In this document: positions 9,721 through 18,965 of the stretch, in pieces | How positions within the stretch are numbered: position 1 is the stretch's first letter | Layout of the letters: each line of letters opens with the position of its first letter | Source of the DNA: Acidobacteriota bacterium | GTDB taxonomy: Bacteria > Acidobacteriota > Thermoanaerobaculia > UBA5066 | Assembly: GCA_029781975.1 (NCBI GenBank) | Contig: JAKOVQ010000025.1 | Location: 139,001-203,000, forward strand | DNA length: 64,000 bases | Reading direction: 5' to 3' | The notes under the pieces: generated by a model | What the model was told of the DNA's origin: nothing | Seen by the model: the letters and a program-made list of their open reading frames with translations, nothing else | The model's database searches: none | Program-made: the position numbers and the translations under genes

Positions 9721-10260
9721 TCAGACGGCGGCCTTGAGCGCGGTGGCCGACGCGGCGGCCGTCATCTTCAGCGTCCAGCTGGTCTGGGCGGTCGCGTCGA
9801 GGCCGTGGTTCGTCCCCTTGGGGGGGGCGCTGTCGTAGAGGTCCTGGAGCTCGTCGCCCAGCTTCGACATCGCCGCGAAGGCATCGTCGCCCTGTTTCTG
9901 GGCCTCGGTCGAGGCGTCGTTGAGGTTGTCCATCGTGACCGAGATGGCCTTGAGCTTCGTCTCGAGCTCCTTCGCCGCCAGCTCCTCGATCCGGTAGTGA
10001 CCCTGCTCGTGGGCGAGGAGGGCGTCGGTCTTGTTCCCCTTCACGACCCAGCACTCGCCGAGCGTGACGCTCACCTTGATGTCCGTGAGCTTCACGGTGC
10101 TCTTGCCGCCGGCCGTCGTGTAGTCCTTGCCCCAGTCGGCGTCTATCCCGACGGACGTGCCGGCGCTGATGACGCTGTTGGGCGTCGGGCCCGGCTTCCC
10201 CTTGTCGACCTCGGTGTAGTTCGACCACGCGAGCTTCTTCCCCGCTCCGGCGACGGCCAT
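9721..10260 (-). CDS. DUF922-like putative zinc protease
   Basis: The 179-residue protein has an HEQGHY motif (His84, Glu85, His88) within LLAHEQGHYRIEE, the HExxH-type zinc motif of the DUF922 family of predicted zinc-dependent proteases. No signal peptide is evident, although DUF922 members are usually secreted. The C-terminal part is a helical region followed by an Ala-rich tail. Function is unproven. It is monocistronic, with a very strong palindrome just upstream that belongs to the preceding gene. Confidence 0.7.
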   Translation of the reverse strand: MAVAGAGKKLAWSNYTEVDKGKPGPTPNSVISAGTSVGIDADWGKDYTTAGGKSTVKLTDIKVSVTLGECWVVKGNKTDALLAHEQGHYRIEELAAKELETKLKAISVTMDNLNDASTEAQKQGDDAFAAMSKLGDELQDLYDSAPPKGTNHGLDATAQTSWTLKMTAAASATALKAAV

Positions 10261-10322
10261 GGCTTCCCCTCCTTCTCGACGGACAGAACGTAAGGTCCGG
10301 TCGGCGCCCCGTCAACGGCGAG

Positions 10323-10358
10323 CCGACGGGAGGGTGACGGCCGTCACCCTCCCGTCGG
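10323..10358 (-). terminator. Perfect 36-bp palindrome, terminator-like
   Basis: An 18-bp arm beginning CCGACGGGAGGG is followed immediately by its exact reverse complement with no spacer. It lies 15 bp past the stop of the minus-strand methyltransferase gene and before the DUF922-like gene, so transcription termination is the simplest role. Confidence 0.7.
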
Positions 10359-10373
10359 ACCCGTCCCGGCGGG

Positions 10374-11897
10374 TCATCCGACGAGGAGACCCATCCGCGC
10401 GAGGTTCGCGAGGGCGCTCTCGAGGCCGCCACGAACGAAGCTCCGGATGGCCTCCAGGTCCGACACGGGCTTCCCGTCGCCGTCCGAGAGGAGGCCCGCC
10501 GCGGCCACCTTCTCCGCGACGTCGACCGCGAGGGCCTCGCGGTCGCGGGTCCCGTCCGCGGCGCCGACCAGGAGGCGGCCGAACGGGTCGAGCTGGACGT
10601 TGCGGTGGAGGAGGCTGGGGACGAGAGGGTCCGCGGGGGGGTGGAGCCGGGCGACGCTCCAGGCCTCCGGGCGGTCCCCCGCGGTCCCGGCGCAGCGGGC
10701 GGGGGCGGCGTGCGGGTCGACGAAGCCCGACGCGAGGCAGGTGAGCATCGGCTGGCGGAGCGCGTCGCGCTCCCCGGAGGTCGCGCCCAGCTCGCTCAGG
10801 AGGAGCGGGCGGGGAGCCGCCCGCTGGAGCGAGAGGAGAGCGCGCTTGAGGACGGGGTCCGCGGCGGACAGGCGCCCGTGCGGCGCCACGAACTCCTCGT
10901 AGACCCCGGGCGCGAGGTCGGGCGCGGGGCTCGCGGCCTTCGCGCGGGAGGAGAAGAGGAGCGAGTCGAGCGCTCCCGGATCTGGCTCCTCGGGGACGGG
11001 GCTCCCCGCCCGCCCGAGGATCGCCTGGCGGAAGCGGCGGTTCCGGAGGAAGTCGAGGAGCTGCTCCCGCCCGTCGGCATCGGTCGCGTGCGCGGCGAGC
11101 TGGGCGTGGAGCTCGGGCCTCAGGCCCCCCATCGGCATCGAGGCGAGCCGCGCGTCGCCCACCGGGACGAGCCCGTGCTCCCGGGCGTGCGCCACGAAGT
11201 CGGCGTAGTAGAGCGGGTGGTTCTCCGCCTCGAGGTACTCGTGGAAGAGCTTGGCGTCCTCGAAGGCGCCGAACTGCTCGAGCTCCTCGGCCAGCGCCGC
11301 CCCGTACGCCGCGCTCCGGTCCCGCGCCGAGGCGGCGAGGAACTCGAGGAAGCCGCGGGCCCGGGCGATCCGCTCGGCCGGGTCCTTCGCGTCCCGCGTC
11401 GCGCGGAGGAGGATCTCCCTCACCATCCCCCGCTGGTGCCAGCCCGGGAAGGTGTTGAAGCTGACGTAGGCGAGGCCGTCCGGCGTCAGGAGCGCCCCGA
11501 GGAGGGCGAGGATCGTCTCCTGGAGCGGGACCGGCACCCACGAGAAGAGGCCGTGGGCGAGGACGTAGTCGAAGCTCCCGAGCCCTTCGCCGGCCTGGGC
11601 GACGTCCATCCGGAGGAGCTCGACGTTGGTCAGCCCGAGGGCGCGGCGGCGCTCCTCGGCCAGCGCGACCTGCCGCTCGGAGTAGTCGACGCCGACGAAC
11701 CGCGCGCCCGGAAGGCCGCCGGCCATCGGGAGGATGTTCCCTCCCTCCGCGCAACCCAGCTCGAGGACCCGCGCCCCGTCGACCGGGGGCGGCGTCCGGC
11801 TGAAGAGGATCGCGACCGCGGCGAGGTGGTCCGGGTGGGTCTCGCGGATCACCCGGCTCCCGTAGGGGAGGTCGTCGTAGCTGGCTGCTGTCGTCAC
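10374..11897 (-). CDS. Class I SAM methyltransferase with methyltransferase regulatory domain
   Basis: The 507-residue protein begins with YDDLPYGSRVIRETHPDHLAA, typical of this methyltransferase plus regulatory-domain family. The Rossmann motif I is VLELGCAEGGNILPMA (about 45-60), followed by FVGVDYSERQV and the motif FDYVLAHGLFSWVP. The middle (about 220-300) is the MethyTransf_Reg type domain, and a helical C-terminal winged region follows. The substrate is unknown. The start is GTG at 11897 in a short divergent gap with the next gene; an ATG nearby is out of frame. Confidence 0.82.
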   Translation of the reverse strand: MTTAASYDDLPYGSRVIRETHPDHLAAVAILFSRTPPPVDGARVLELGCAEGGNILPMAGGLPGARFVGVDYSERQVALAEERRRALGLTNVELLRMDVAQAGEGLGSFDYVLAHGLFSWVPVPLQETILALLGALLTPDGLAYVSFNTFPGWHQRGMVREILLRATRDAKDPAERIARARGFLEFLAASARDRSAAYGAALAEELEQFGAFEDAKLFHEYLEAENHPLYYADFVAHAREHGLVPVGDARLASMPMGGLRPELHAQLAAHATDADGREQLLDFLRNRRFRQAILGRAGSPVPEEPDPGALDSLLFSSRAKAASPAPDLAPGVYEEFVAPHGRLSAADPVLKRALLSLQRAAPRPLLLSELGATSGERDALRQPMLTCLASGFVDPHAAPARCAGTAGDRPEAWSVARLHPPADPLVPSLLHRNVQLDPFGRLLVGAADGTRDREALAVDVAEKVAAAGLLSDGDGKPVSDLEAIRSFVRGGLESALANLARMGLLVG

Positions 11898-11956
11898 GGC
11901 GGGCCATCCTAGCGCGGGGCCCCCCGCCGTCCCGGCGGTCGAGGTAGCGTAGGGAC

Positions 11957-12922
11957 GTGGCAGAGGAGACTCCCGACCGCTTCCGCGGCTGGACGCGCCC
12001 CGGGCCGCGGCCCCCGGGGGGGGAGGGGCCGGGACCGGAGGAGACGCTCGACGCGCTCTGCGGGCGCTGGCGGATCTTCCAGGCCCGCCGCGGCCACCGC
12101 TTCTCGACGGACGACCTCCTGACGGCCTGGTACGGCACCTCCTGGGCCCCGCGGGTCGAGAGGGCGCTCGACCTCGGCTCCGGCATCGGGTCGGTCGCGC
12201 TCGCGGCCGCCTGGCGGCTCCCCGCCGCGCGCTTCGTCACGGTGGAGGCCCAGCCCTTCTCGCTCGCGCTCGCCCGGCGAAGCGTCTCCTGGAACGGCCA
12301 GGCGGAGCGCTTCACCCTCCTTTCGGGCGACTTCCGCGACCCGGAGGTCCTCGCCGGCCTGGAGCCGTTCGACCTCGTCCTCGGCTCGCCCCCCTACTTC
12401 GCGCCGGGTGCCGCCACGCCTGCCGCGCACCCGCAGGCGGTGCCGGCCCGGATCGAGGTGCGCGGGACCGTCGCGGACTACGCGGCCGCGGCCGCCCGGA
12501 GCCTCGCCCCCGGCGGCCTCTTCGCGTGCGTCGCGCCCGCCCCGCGGCGGGAGGAGGTGGCGGCGGCGTTCGACGCGGCGGGCCTCCGGCTCCTGAGGCT
12601 CCGCACCGTCGTCTTTCGCGAAGGAGGGCCGGCGCGGATCGCCCTCTTCGCCGGGTCGCGGGCCGTGGACCTCCCGGCGGGGCTCCCGTCGGGCCCCGCC
12701 GGCTTCCCGGTCGAGGAGCCCCCGCTCACGGTCCGGCGCGCGGACGGACGCCACACGACGGAGTACGCCGGCGTCCGCCTCGCGATGGGGTTCCCGCCGG
12801 GCGACCTCGACTACGGGACGGGGGAGGAGGCCGCGGGGGCGGGCGCGACGGGGGCTGCGCCGGTCGCCGCCGGCCGCGGCCGCCGGAGCGGCTCCAGCGC
12901 CTCCCCCTTCCGGATCCGGTAG
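11957..12922 (+). CDS. tRNA1(Val) A37 N6-methyltransferase-like protein
   Basis: The 321-residue SAM-dependent methyltransferase has the TrmN6-like layout: FSTDDLLTAWYG before motif I, motif I ALDLGSGIGSVALAAA (about 70), and a catalytic SPPYF in place of NPPY (about 145), which indicates methylation of an exocyclic amine. The N-terminal 35 residues are Pro/Gly-rich and may not be translated as drawn. The last 37 codons overlap the end of the convergent FG-GAP gene by 112 bp and encode a low-complexity tail, so the folded part ends near residue 285. Confidence 0.75.
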   Translation: MAEETPDRFRGWTRPGPRPPGGEGPGPEETLDALCGRWRIFQARRGHRFSTDDLLTAWYGTSWAPRVERALDLGSGIGSVALAAAWRLPAARFVTVEAQPFSLALARRSVSWNGQAERFTLLSGDFRDPEVLAGLEPFDLVLGSPPYFAPGAATPAAHPQAVPARIEVRGTVADYAAAAARSLAPGGLFACVAPAPRREEVAAAFDAAGLRLLRLRTVVFREGGPARIALFAGSRAVDLPAGLPSGPAGFPVEEPPLTVRRADGRHTTEYAGVRLAMGFPPGDLDYGTGEEAAGAGATGAAPVAAGRGRRSGSSASPFRIR

Positions 12923-14631
12923 GCCCCGGCGGGAACCCGGCCGAGGTCCTGCTCGGTCCCGTCGGGCCAGCGGACCTTCACCGCCGCCTCGGCCGCCTCG
13001 CCCAGCCCGAAGCGGAGGGGGACCCACGAGCCGCTGGCGTAGGAGGGGACGACGAAGAACTCCCGCGTCCGCGACCCGACCGTCACCGCGGTGCCGACCA
13101 CCGTCGCGCGGTCGGCTCCGGCGACGGGGAGGACCTCGATCGCCTTCCCCCCCCGGGCGTGGTTCCGGAGGACCCGCGCCCGGGAGGAGATCGGGTTGAA
13201 GACGAGGTCCGCGCGGCCGTCTCCGTCGAGGTCCCCCGCGGCGAGGCCGCGGCCGACGACGACCATCCGCCCGAGGTCGCCCGCGACGGCGGAGACGTCA
13301 CGGAAGAGGAGCGTCCCGGGAGCGCTCTCGTTGTGGAAGAGGAACTGGCGCTGCGCGTAGCTCTTCTCCCCGACCGCGAAGTTCTTCGCCACCGGGTTGA
13401 ACCACTGGGAGAGGACCGTCCAGAAGCGGGAGAGGATCTGGCCGTTGGAGACGACGAGGTCGTCCCTGCCGTCGTCGTCGTAGTCGACGGCGACGACGCC
13501 CCATCCCGACAGCGGGATCGACGGGTCGGCGTCGCCGCCGAAGGCGACCCGCTCCCCCTGCTCGAACGTGACCCCCTCGACGTTCCGGAGGAGGGTGTTC
13601 GGCTCGGCGGCGTAGTTGGTCACGAAGAGGTCGGGGCGTCCGTCGCCGTCGAGGTCGTCGGCCACGAGGCCCATGCCGCTCCTCGTCTTCCGCCCGAAGG
13701 CGGTCGGCCCCTCCAGCGGGTAGCCGGTCCCGGTCTCGTCGGAGACGTCGCGGAAGCGCCCTCCCCCCTCGTTGTGGAAGAGGGAGTTGCGCCACTGGTC
13801 GTTCGAGACGTAGAGGTCGGTGAGGCCGTCGCCGTCGTAGTCGACGGCCACGGCGCCGATCGTCTTCGAGCCCGGGTCGCGGGTGCCGCTCGCGTCCGTG
13901 ACGTCCTCGAACCGGAGCCCGCCGAGCCCGCGGCAGAGGGCGTTGTCCTGCCCCGCGTACTCGTCGGGCGTCATGAAGGCCTTCGCCGGGATCTTCGACT
14001 CGCGGTTCGGGTCGGTGTCGAGGTAGTGGCCGAGGTAGACGTCCGCCACGCCGTCCCGGTCGGCGTCGAGGACGGCGACGCCGATGGTGAGGAGCCCGCT
14101 CTCGAGCCCCGAGCCCTCGACGTGCCGGAGCCTCCCGTCGCCCAGGTTCTCCCACAGCGTGTTCGGCTCGCCGGCGTTGCCGATCAGGAGGTCGGCGTCG
14201 CCGTCTCCGTCGAGGTCGGCCCAGGTGGCCGAGATCCCCCAGCCGCACGCCGCGAGGCCCGAGCGCTCGGTGACGTCTTCGAAGGTCCCGTCGCCGCGGC
14301 CGCGGAAGAGGCGGGTGCAGTCCGCCAGCGGCTGCGTATGCCCCGCCTTCCGGTAGCGCTTGGCGCTGCGGACCTGCTGGACGAGGACGAGGTCGAGGAC
14401 GCCGTCCCCGTCGAAGTCGGCGAGGGAGGCGCCCCCCCCCATCGTCGGGATCAGCTTGCCGTCGAAGAAGTCCCCCCGGAAGGTGAACGAGACCCCGGAC
14501 CGCTTCGTCCCGTCGACGAAGAGGTCGCCGGTCACGTCCTTGCGGGCGGAGCTCTCCCCCGCGAAGAAGGCGCGGTAGGCGATGAAGGCGGCGGTGACGA
14601 GGACCAGGAGGACGATGGCGAGCGGCTTCAA
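12811..14631 (-). CDS. Exported CRTAC1-like protein with FG-GAP repeats and ASPIC/UnbV domain (1)
   Basis: The 606-residue exported protein has a single N-terminal hydrophobic segment (LAIVLLVLVTAAFIAYRAFF), a signal or anchor. At least seven FG-GAP calcium loops follow (for example DFDGDGVLDL, DLDGDGDADL, DYDGDGLTDL, DLDGDGRPDL), which would form a beta-propeller. The ASPIC/UnbV domain lies at about 510-585 (SYASGSWVPLRFGLG, VRWPDGTEQ). The family is linked to surface adhesion or carbohydrate binding; the role here is unknown. The only sensible start is TTG at 14631, with a weak ribosome-binding site. The ending APAPAASSPVP is low-complexity and overlaps the convergent methyltransferase gene. 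It is paralogous to the proteins at 17196-18965 and 22229-24433. Confidence 0.83.
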   Translation of the reverse strand: MKPLAIVLLVLVTAAFIAYRAFFAGESSARKDVTGDLFVDGTKRSGVSFTFRGDFFDGKLIPTMGGGASLADFDGDGVLDLVLVQQVRSAKRYRKAGHTQPLADCTRLFRGRGDGTFEDVTERSGLAACGWGISATWADLDGDGDADLLIGNAGEPNTLWENLGDGRLRHVEGSGLESGLLTIGVAVLDADRDGVADVYLGHYLDTDPNRESKIPAKAFMTPDEYAGQDNALCRGLGGLRFEDVTDASGTRDPGSKTIGAVAVDYDGDGLTDLYVSNDQWRNSLFHNEGGGRFRDVSDETGTGYPLEGPTAFGRKTRSGMGLVADDLDGDGRPDLFVTNYAAEPNTLLRNVEGVTFEQGERVAFGGDADPSIPLSGWGVVAVDYDDDGRDDLVVSNGQILSRFWTVLSQWFNPVAKNFAVGEKSYAQRQFLFHNESAPGTLLFRDVSAVAGDLGRMVVVGRGLAAGDLDGDGRADLVFNPISSRARVLRNHARGGKAIEVLPVAGADRATVVGTAVTVGSRTREFFVVPSYASGSWVPLRFGLGEAAEAAVKVRWPDGTEQDLGRVPAGAYRIRKGEALEPLRRPRPAATGAAPVAPAPAASSPVP

Positions 14632-14766
14632 GGGCGGGACCGCCGCCTGACGATCCGACCGGGGCGCGGGGAACGGGTCACGGGCACTCCTCGATTCCGG
14701 GCCGGCCGAGCGGCCCCGTGGCCGCAAGGGTACGACGGTCGTTCCCCGTCCGGGCGGGGCTGTCGT

Positions 14767-17160
14767 ATGGTGACCGAAAGGATGGTGCCCGACCCTCCCT
14801 GGGAGGACCTGCCGCCGCTCACGAGCGTCCCGTTCGGCCGGGGAGCCGACGGGAGCCCCGTCCGTGACGTGAACGGGAAGCTGATCGCCGGGACGATCCG
14901 GCACGCCGCCGACCTCGCCGGCGAGCGGGCCTCGCGCGAGGCGCCGCCGGGGACCCCGGCCGGGGAGAGGGAGGCGAGGGCGCTGCGGGCCCGGGAGGAG
15001 CTGCTGCCGACCCTCGTCGAGAGGCTGAACGCCCTGATCCCCGACCCGCTCCACCGCGTGACCGCGGAGATGCTCCTGGTGGAGGGGAACAACTACTCCC
15101 ACGAGCTGGAGCTCTACGTCAACGAGCTCTGCCGGCACCTCTCCGGGGCCGAGGGCTTCTACTTCTCGCGGGGGATCAAGATCGTCCCCGCGTCGGTCGC
15201 GACGATCTTCCGGCCGTTCGGCCTGAGGCAGGCGTACGCGCTCGTGGCGCGCGCGACCGAGAAGTTCGTCCAGTCCGACGTCAAGGTCGTCGAGACGACG
15301 GCCCGGTCGGCGGTCATCCAGTGGAGGGCCGATCCCCAGCTCGGGCGGATCCGGCCGCAGCTGCGCCGCCGGTGGCTCCAGATGTCGTGCGCGGCCTACC
15401 AGGGGGCCTACGCCGCCATCCCGCCGCTCCTTCACCCGGGCCTCGCGTGGGCTGCGGTCGACGACCTGAGGTGCCAGCTGAAGGGGGATCCCTGCTGCGA
15501 GTGGCGCTTCACCTGGGAGAACCCGAAGCCGCGGCGGGCCGTCCGTCTCCTCCTCGGCGCGGCCGGGTCGGCGGCGCTCCTCGCCGTCTCGCTCTCCTCC
15601 CTCCCCGGCCGGGAGCTGGCGGCGCCGTTCGCGGCGCTGCCGCTGGCCGCCGCCTGGTTCGGCTGGCGGCTGGCGCACCTCAAGCACGACCGGCAGCAGC
15701 AGGACCTCCTCCTCGAGGAGCAGCGGGCCACGGCCGAGGAGCAGGTCGACCGGGTCCAGGCCGCGTACGCGGAGCTCCAGCAGTCGTCCTTCACGGTGAG
15801 GACCAAGCTCGCGGAGCTGACCGCGCTGCACGAGGTGGCGACCGCCGTCTCCTCGTCCCTCGACCCCGACGAGGTCGTCGACCTCAGCCTGAAGGCCGTG
15901 ACCCGCCACCTCCGCTACGACCGCGCGGCGGTGTTCCTCGTGGACGACGACCGCCGCTCCCTCGCGCGCGCCCACTCGTGCGGCCTCGAGCCCGAGCACG
16001 CCCGGGTCCTCGACGGCGTGTCGATCCCGCTCGACGACCCGAAGTCGCTCGTCGCCCCCGCCGTGAGGGAGCGGCGGGCGTTCCTCGTGACCGGCGTCGC
16101 GGGGAGGGGCGCCGACGGGCTCCGACACGTCGCACCGGCCCTGGGGGTCGACCAGTTCCTCGTGGCGCCGCTCCTCGCGCAGGGGGAGGCCCTCGGCGTC
16201 CTCCTCGTCGACAACGGCCGCTCGGGGCGCCCCCTCTCGGAGGAAGGGCTGCCGCTCCTGACGACCGTCGGCTCGACGATCGCGGCGGCCGTGGAGAACG
16301 CGCGGCTCTACCGGCAGATCGAGGCCCAGAACAGGACCCTGGAGGAGAGGGTCCGCGAGCGGACCCAGGAGCTCGCGGAGGCGACCCGCGTGGCCGAGGC
16401 GGCCAACCGGGCCAAGAGCGCCTTCCTCGCGGGGATGAGCCACGAGCTGCGGACCCCGCTCAACGCCATCCTCGGCTACAGCGAGATGCTCCTGGAGGAC
16501 GACGCGCGCGCCGGCGGGGAGCTCCAGCGGGCGGACGTCGAGCGGATCCAGTCCTCGGGGCGGTACCTCCTCGGGCTCGTCAACGACGTCCTCGACCTCT
16601 CCAAGGTCGAGGCGGGGAAGATGGAGCTCGTGATCGAGGCGTTCGACCTCGCGCCGTTCCTCAAGGGCGTCGTCGACACCGCCCGGCCGCTCGTCGAGAG
16701 GAACGGGAACGTCCTGGAGATCGACGGGGCCGAGGCCCCGGCGGTCCTGAGGACAGACGAGACGAAGGTGCGGCAGGTCCTCCTCAACCTCCTCGGGAAC
16801 GCGGGGAAGTTCACCCGGAAGGGGCGCGTCTCGCTGCGCGTCGCGCGGGAGGAGGGGCCGGAGGGGGCGCCCTGGGTCCGGTTCGACGTGGCGGACACGG
16901 GGATCGGGATGAGCGCCGAGCAGCTGGAACGCCTCTTCGAGCCGTTCGCGCAGGCGGGCGCGGGGACCAACCGCCAGTTCGGCGGCACCGGCCTCGGCCT
17001 CGCCCTGAGCCGGCGGCTGGCGGGGCTCCTGGGCGGCGAGGTCGCCGTCGTCAGCGAGCCAGGGAGCGGCTCCACCTTCACCCTCCGGCTCCCCGTGGTC
17101 GCCACGCGGCCGCGCGGGAGCGCGCCCGCCTCGTGGGAGAGGCTCAAGCTCCTGCGCTGA
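14767..17160 (+). CDS. Sensor histidine kinase with V4R-like and GAF domains
   Basis: The 797-residue hybrid sensor starts with a domain (about 70-250) ending in CQLKGDPCCEWRFTW, resembling the cysteine-rich end of V4R-type ligand-binding domains. A two-helix membrane segment (about 260-310, VRLLLGAAGSAALLAVSL) and a coiled-coil follow, then a GAF domain (about 350-515) and a HisKA domain with SHELRTPLNAILGYSEML (His559). The HATPase has the N box NLLGNAGKFT and G boxes DTGIGMS and GGTGLGLAL. No receiver domain is attached and no response regulator is adjacent, so its partner must be elsewhere. It lies between divergent FG-GAP genes and may regulate them (inference). ATG at 14782 is an alternative start. 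Confidence 0.85.
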   Translation: MVTERMVPDPPWEDLPPLTSVPFGRGADGSPVRDVNGKLIAGTIRHAADLAGERASREAPPGTPAGEREARALRAREELLPTLVERLNALIPDPLHRVTAEMLLVEGNNYSHELELYVNELCRHLSGAEGFYFSRGIKIVPASVATIFRPFGLRQAYALVARATEKFVQSDVKVVETTARSAVIQWRADPQLGRIRPQLRRRWLQMSCAAYQGAYAAIPPLLHPGLAWAAVDDLRCQLKGDPCCEWRFTWENPKPRRAVRLLLGAAGSAALLAVSLSSLPGRELAAPFAALPLAAAWFGWRLAHLKHDRQQQDLLLEEQRATAEEQVDRVQAAYAELQQSSFTVRTKLAELTALHEVATAVSSSLDPDEVVDLSLKAVTRHLRYDRAAVFLVDDDRRSLARAHSCGLEPEHARVLDGVSIPLDDPKSLVAPAVRERRAFLVTGVAGRGADGLRHVAPALGVDQFLVAPLLAQGEALGVLLVDNGRSGRPLSEEGLPLLTTVGSTIAAAVENARLYRQIEAQNRTLEERVRERTQELAEATRVAEAANRAKSAFLAGMSHELRTPLNAILGYSEMLLEDDARAGGELQRADVERIQSSGRYLLGLVNDVLDLSKVEAGKMELVIEAFDLAPFLKGVVDTARPLVERNGNVLEIDGAEAPAVLRTDETKVRQVLLNLLGNAGKFTRKGRVSLRVAREEGPEGAPWVRFDVADTGIGMSAEQLERLFEPFAQAGAGTNRQFGGTGLGLALSRRLAGLLGGEVAVVSEPGSGSTFTLRLPVVATRPRGSAPASWERLKLLR

Positions 17161-17195
17161 GAGGTCGCGGCTTCCCGGCGGGCGCCGGGCCCCGG

Positions 17196-18965
17196 TCAGC
17201 GCCGGAACGGCCGGAGCGGGTCGAGCGTCCCGTCGCGGAGCCGGTAGAGGCGGCCCGCCGCGACCCGCTCGAACCTCAGCGCAGGTCCCGTCGCCCCCGG
17301 AGGGATCACCTCCACCGTCGCCTCCGCGGCCGCGCCGATCCCGAAGTGGAGCGGGACCCACGAGCCCGAGGCGTAGGAGGGGCGGAGGATGAACTCCTGG
17401 ACCTGCCGCCGCCCGCCCGCGGTGACGGCCACCTTCGTCCCGAGGACGGTCCTCCGGCCGGCGCCCGCGACGGGGAGGATCTCGAGCGCGTGGCCCGACG
17501 GGCCGCTCGCGTTTCGGAAGAGGTGGACGCCGCCCGAGGTGCCGGCGGTCGCCAGGTCGAGCCGGCCGTCGCCGTCGAGGTCGCCGGCCGCGAGGCCGCG
17601 CCCCGCGACGTGGAGCTTCGCGAGGTCCCCCGAGGTGGCCGTGACCTCCTCGAACCGCCCGCCTCCGGTCGCGTGCCAGAGGACGGCCGGCTGCCGGTAC
17701 GACTGGTCCCCGACGGCGTAGAGCCCCATGGAGCCCTTCCGGAACATCTTCCCCAGCATCAGGACGAGGCGCGGGACGAGGTGGCCGGAGAGGGCGACGG
17801 CGTCCGGCCAGCCGTCGTCGTCGAGGTCGGGGACCTCGGCGCCCCACTGGACGTAGGGCCACGAGCCCCTCGTCAGCCCCGCGGCGTCGGTCCCGTCGTC
17901 GAAGAGGAGCCCCTCGACGCTCCGGTAGAGGGTGACCGGCTCGCCGCCGAAGTTGGTGACGAGGATGTCCGGGTGGCCGTCGCCGTCGACGTCGCCGACG
18001 GCGATCCCCATCCCCGCGCGCGGCTGCGCCATCTCGCGGACGCCCGCCCCGGCCTCCACCGTCACGTCCGTGAACGTCCCGTCGCCGTGTCCCTTGTAGA
18101 GCCGGTTCGTCACCCGGTCGTTCGTGACGTAGAGGTCCTCGGCCCCGTCGCCGTCGTAGTCGAAGAGGACCGCCTGCAGCCCCTTCCCGCCGTGGTTCGT
18201 GCAGCCGGCGGCGCCCGCCCGCTCCTCGAACGAGCCGTCGGGGCGCTGGACGAAGAGGAGGGCGTCCTGCCCCTCGTAGTCCTCGGGGATCCTCACCTGG
18301 AACTGCGGGAACGCCCTCTCGCGGGCGTAGTCGGTGTCGAGGTAGTCGACGACGTAGAGGTCCGGACGGCCGTCGCCGTTCACGTCCCCGGCCGCGAGGC
18401 CGATGGCGAACTTCCCGGCGACGAGCCCGCGCGCGGCGGAGGTCTCGCGGAACGTCCCGTCCCCCTGGTTCTCCCAGAGGGTCGTCTCCCCGAGGCCCGT
18501 GACGACGAGGTCGAGCCGCCCGCTCCCCGAGAGGTCGACGAACGACGCTCCCATCGTCCAGCCGCAGGCGCGGATCCCCGCTTTCCCCGTCACGTCCTCG
18601 AACGTCCCGTCGCCCCGGTTGCGGTAGAGGGCGCCGCACGGCCCCTTCCGAGGCTTCTTCCCGTTGGCGACCGACCCGGTGAAGAAGAGGTCGAGCCAGC
18701 CGTCGCCGTCGTAATCGCCCATAGCGAGGCCCCCGCCCATCGTCGCGATCATCCGGCCGCGCCGCAGGTCGGTGGCGTACCGGAACCGGATCCCGGCCGC
18801 CTTCGTCACGTCCTCGAAGCGGAGGGGAGACGAGGCGGCCACGCCGGCCGGGGTCCCCGGCCGCGCCGGGGGCGGCTCGAGCCGGAGCGCGGGAGCGCAC
18901 GCGGCGAGGGCGAGGAGCGCCGCCAGGGCGAGCGCCCCTCCCCGGGCGGGGAGGCCGCGCCTCAC
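17196..18965 (-). CDS. CRTAC1-like lipoprotein with FG-GAP repeats and ASPIC/UnbV domain (2)
   Basis: The 589-residue lipoprotein (signal ALAALLALAACAP) is a close paralogue of the 12811-14631 product; the two share MGGG-, SYASGSWVPL- and VAGRGLAAGDLDGDGR-type stretches. FG-GAP loops include DYDGDGWLDL, DVNGDGRPDL, DYDGDGAEDL and DLDGDGRLDL; one (DLSGSGRLDL) is degenerate. The ASPIC/UnbV domain is at about 490-570. The GTG start at 18965 overlaps the stop of the upstream TPR/FG-GAP gene by 4 bp, so the two are translationally coupled and likely work together at the cell surface. Confidence 0.85.
   Translation of the reverse strand: MRRGLPARGGALALAALLALAACAPALRLEPPPARPGTPAGVAASSPLRFEDVTKAAGIRFRYATDLRRGRMIATMGGGLAMGDYDGDGWLDLFFTGSVANGKKPRKGPCGALYRNRGDGTFEDVTGKAGIRACGWTMGASFVDLSGSGRLDLVVTGLGETTLWENQGDGTFRETSAARGLVAGKFAIGLAAGDVNGDGRPDLYVVDYLDTDYARERAFPQFQVRIPEDYEGQDALLFVQRPDGSFEERAGAAGCTNHGGKGLQAVLFDYDGDGAEDLYVTNDRVTNRLYKGHGDGTFTDVTVEAGAGVREMAQPRAGMGIAVGDVDGDGHPDILVTNFGGEPVTLYRSVEGLLFDDGTDAAGLTRGSWPYVQWGAEVPDLDDDGWPDAVALSGHLVPRLVLMLGKMFRKGSMGLYAVGDQSYRQPAVLWHATGGGRFEEVTATSGDLAKLHVAGRGLAAGDLDGDGRLDLATAGTSGGVHLFRNASGPSGHALEILPVAGAGRRTVLGTKVAVTAGGRRQVQEFILRPSYASGSWVPLHFGIGAAAEATVEVIPPGATGPALRFERVAAGRLYRLRDGTLDPLRPFRR

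Noticed and set aside
12526-14766. Plus-strand frame upstream of the histidine kinase
   Set aside because: It lies antisense to the FG-GAP gene and has no recognisable domain; the kinase begins at 14767.
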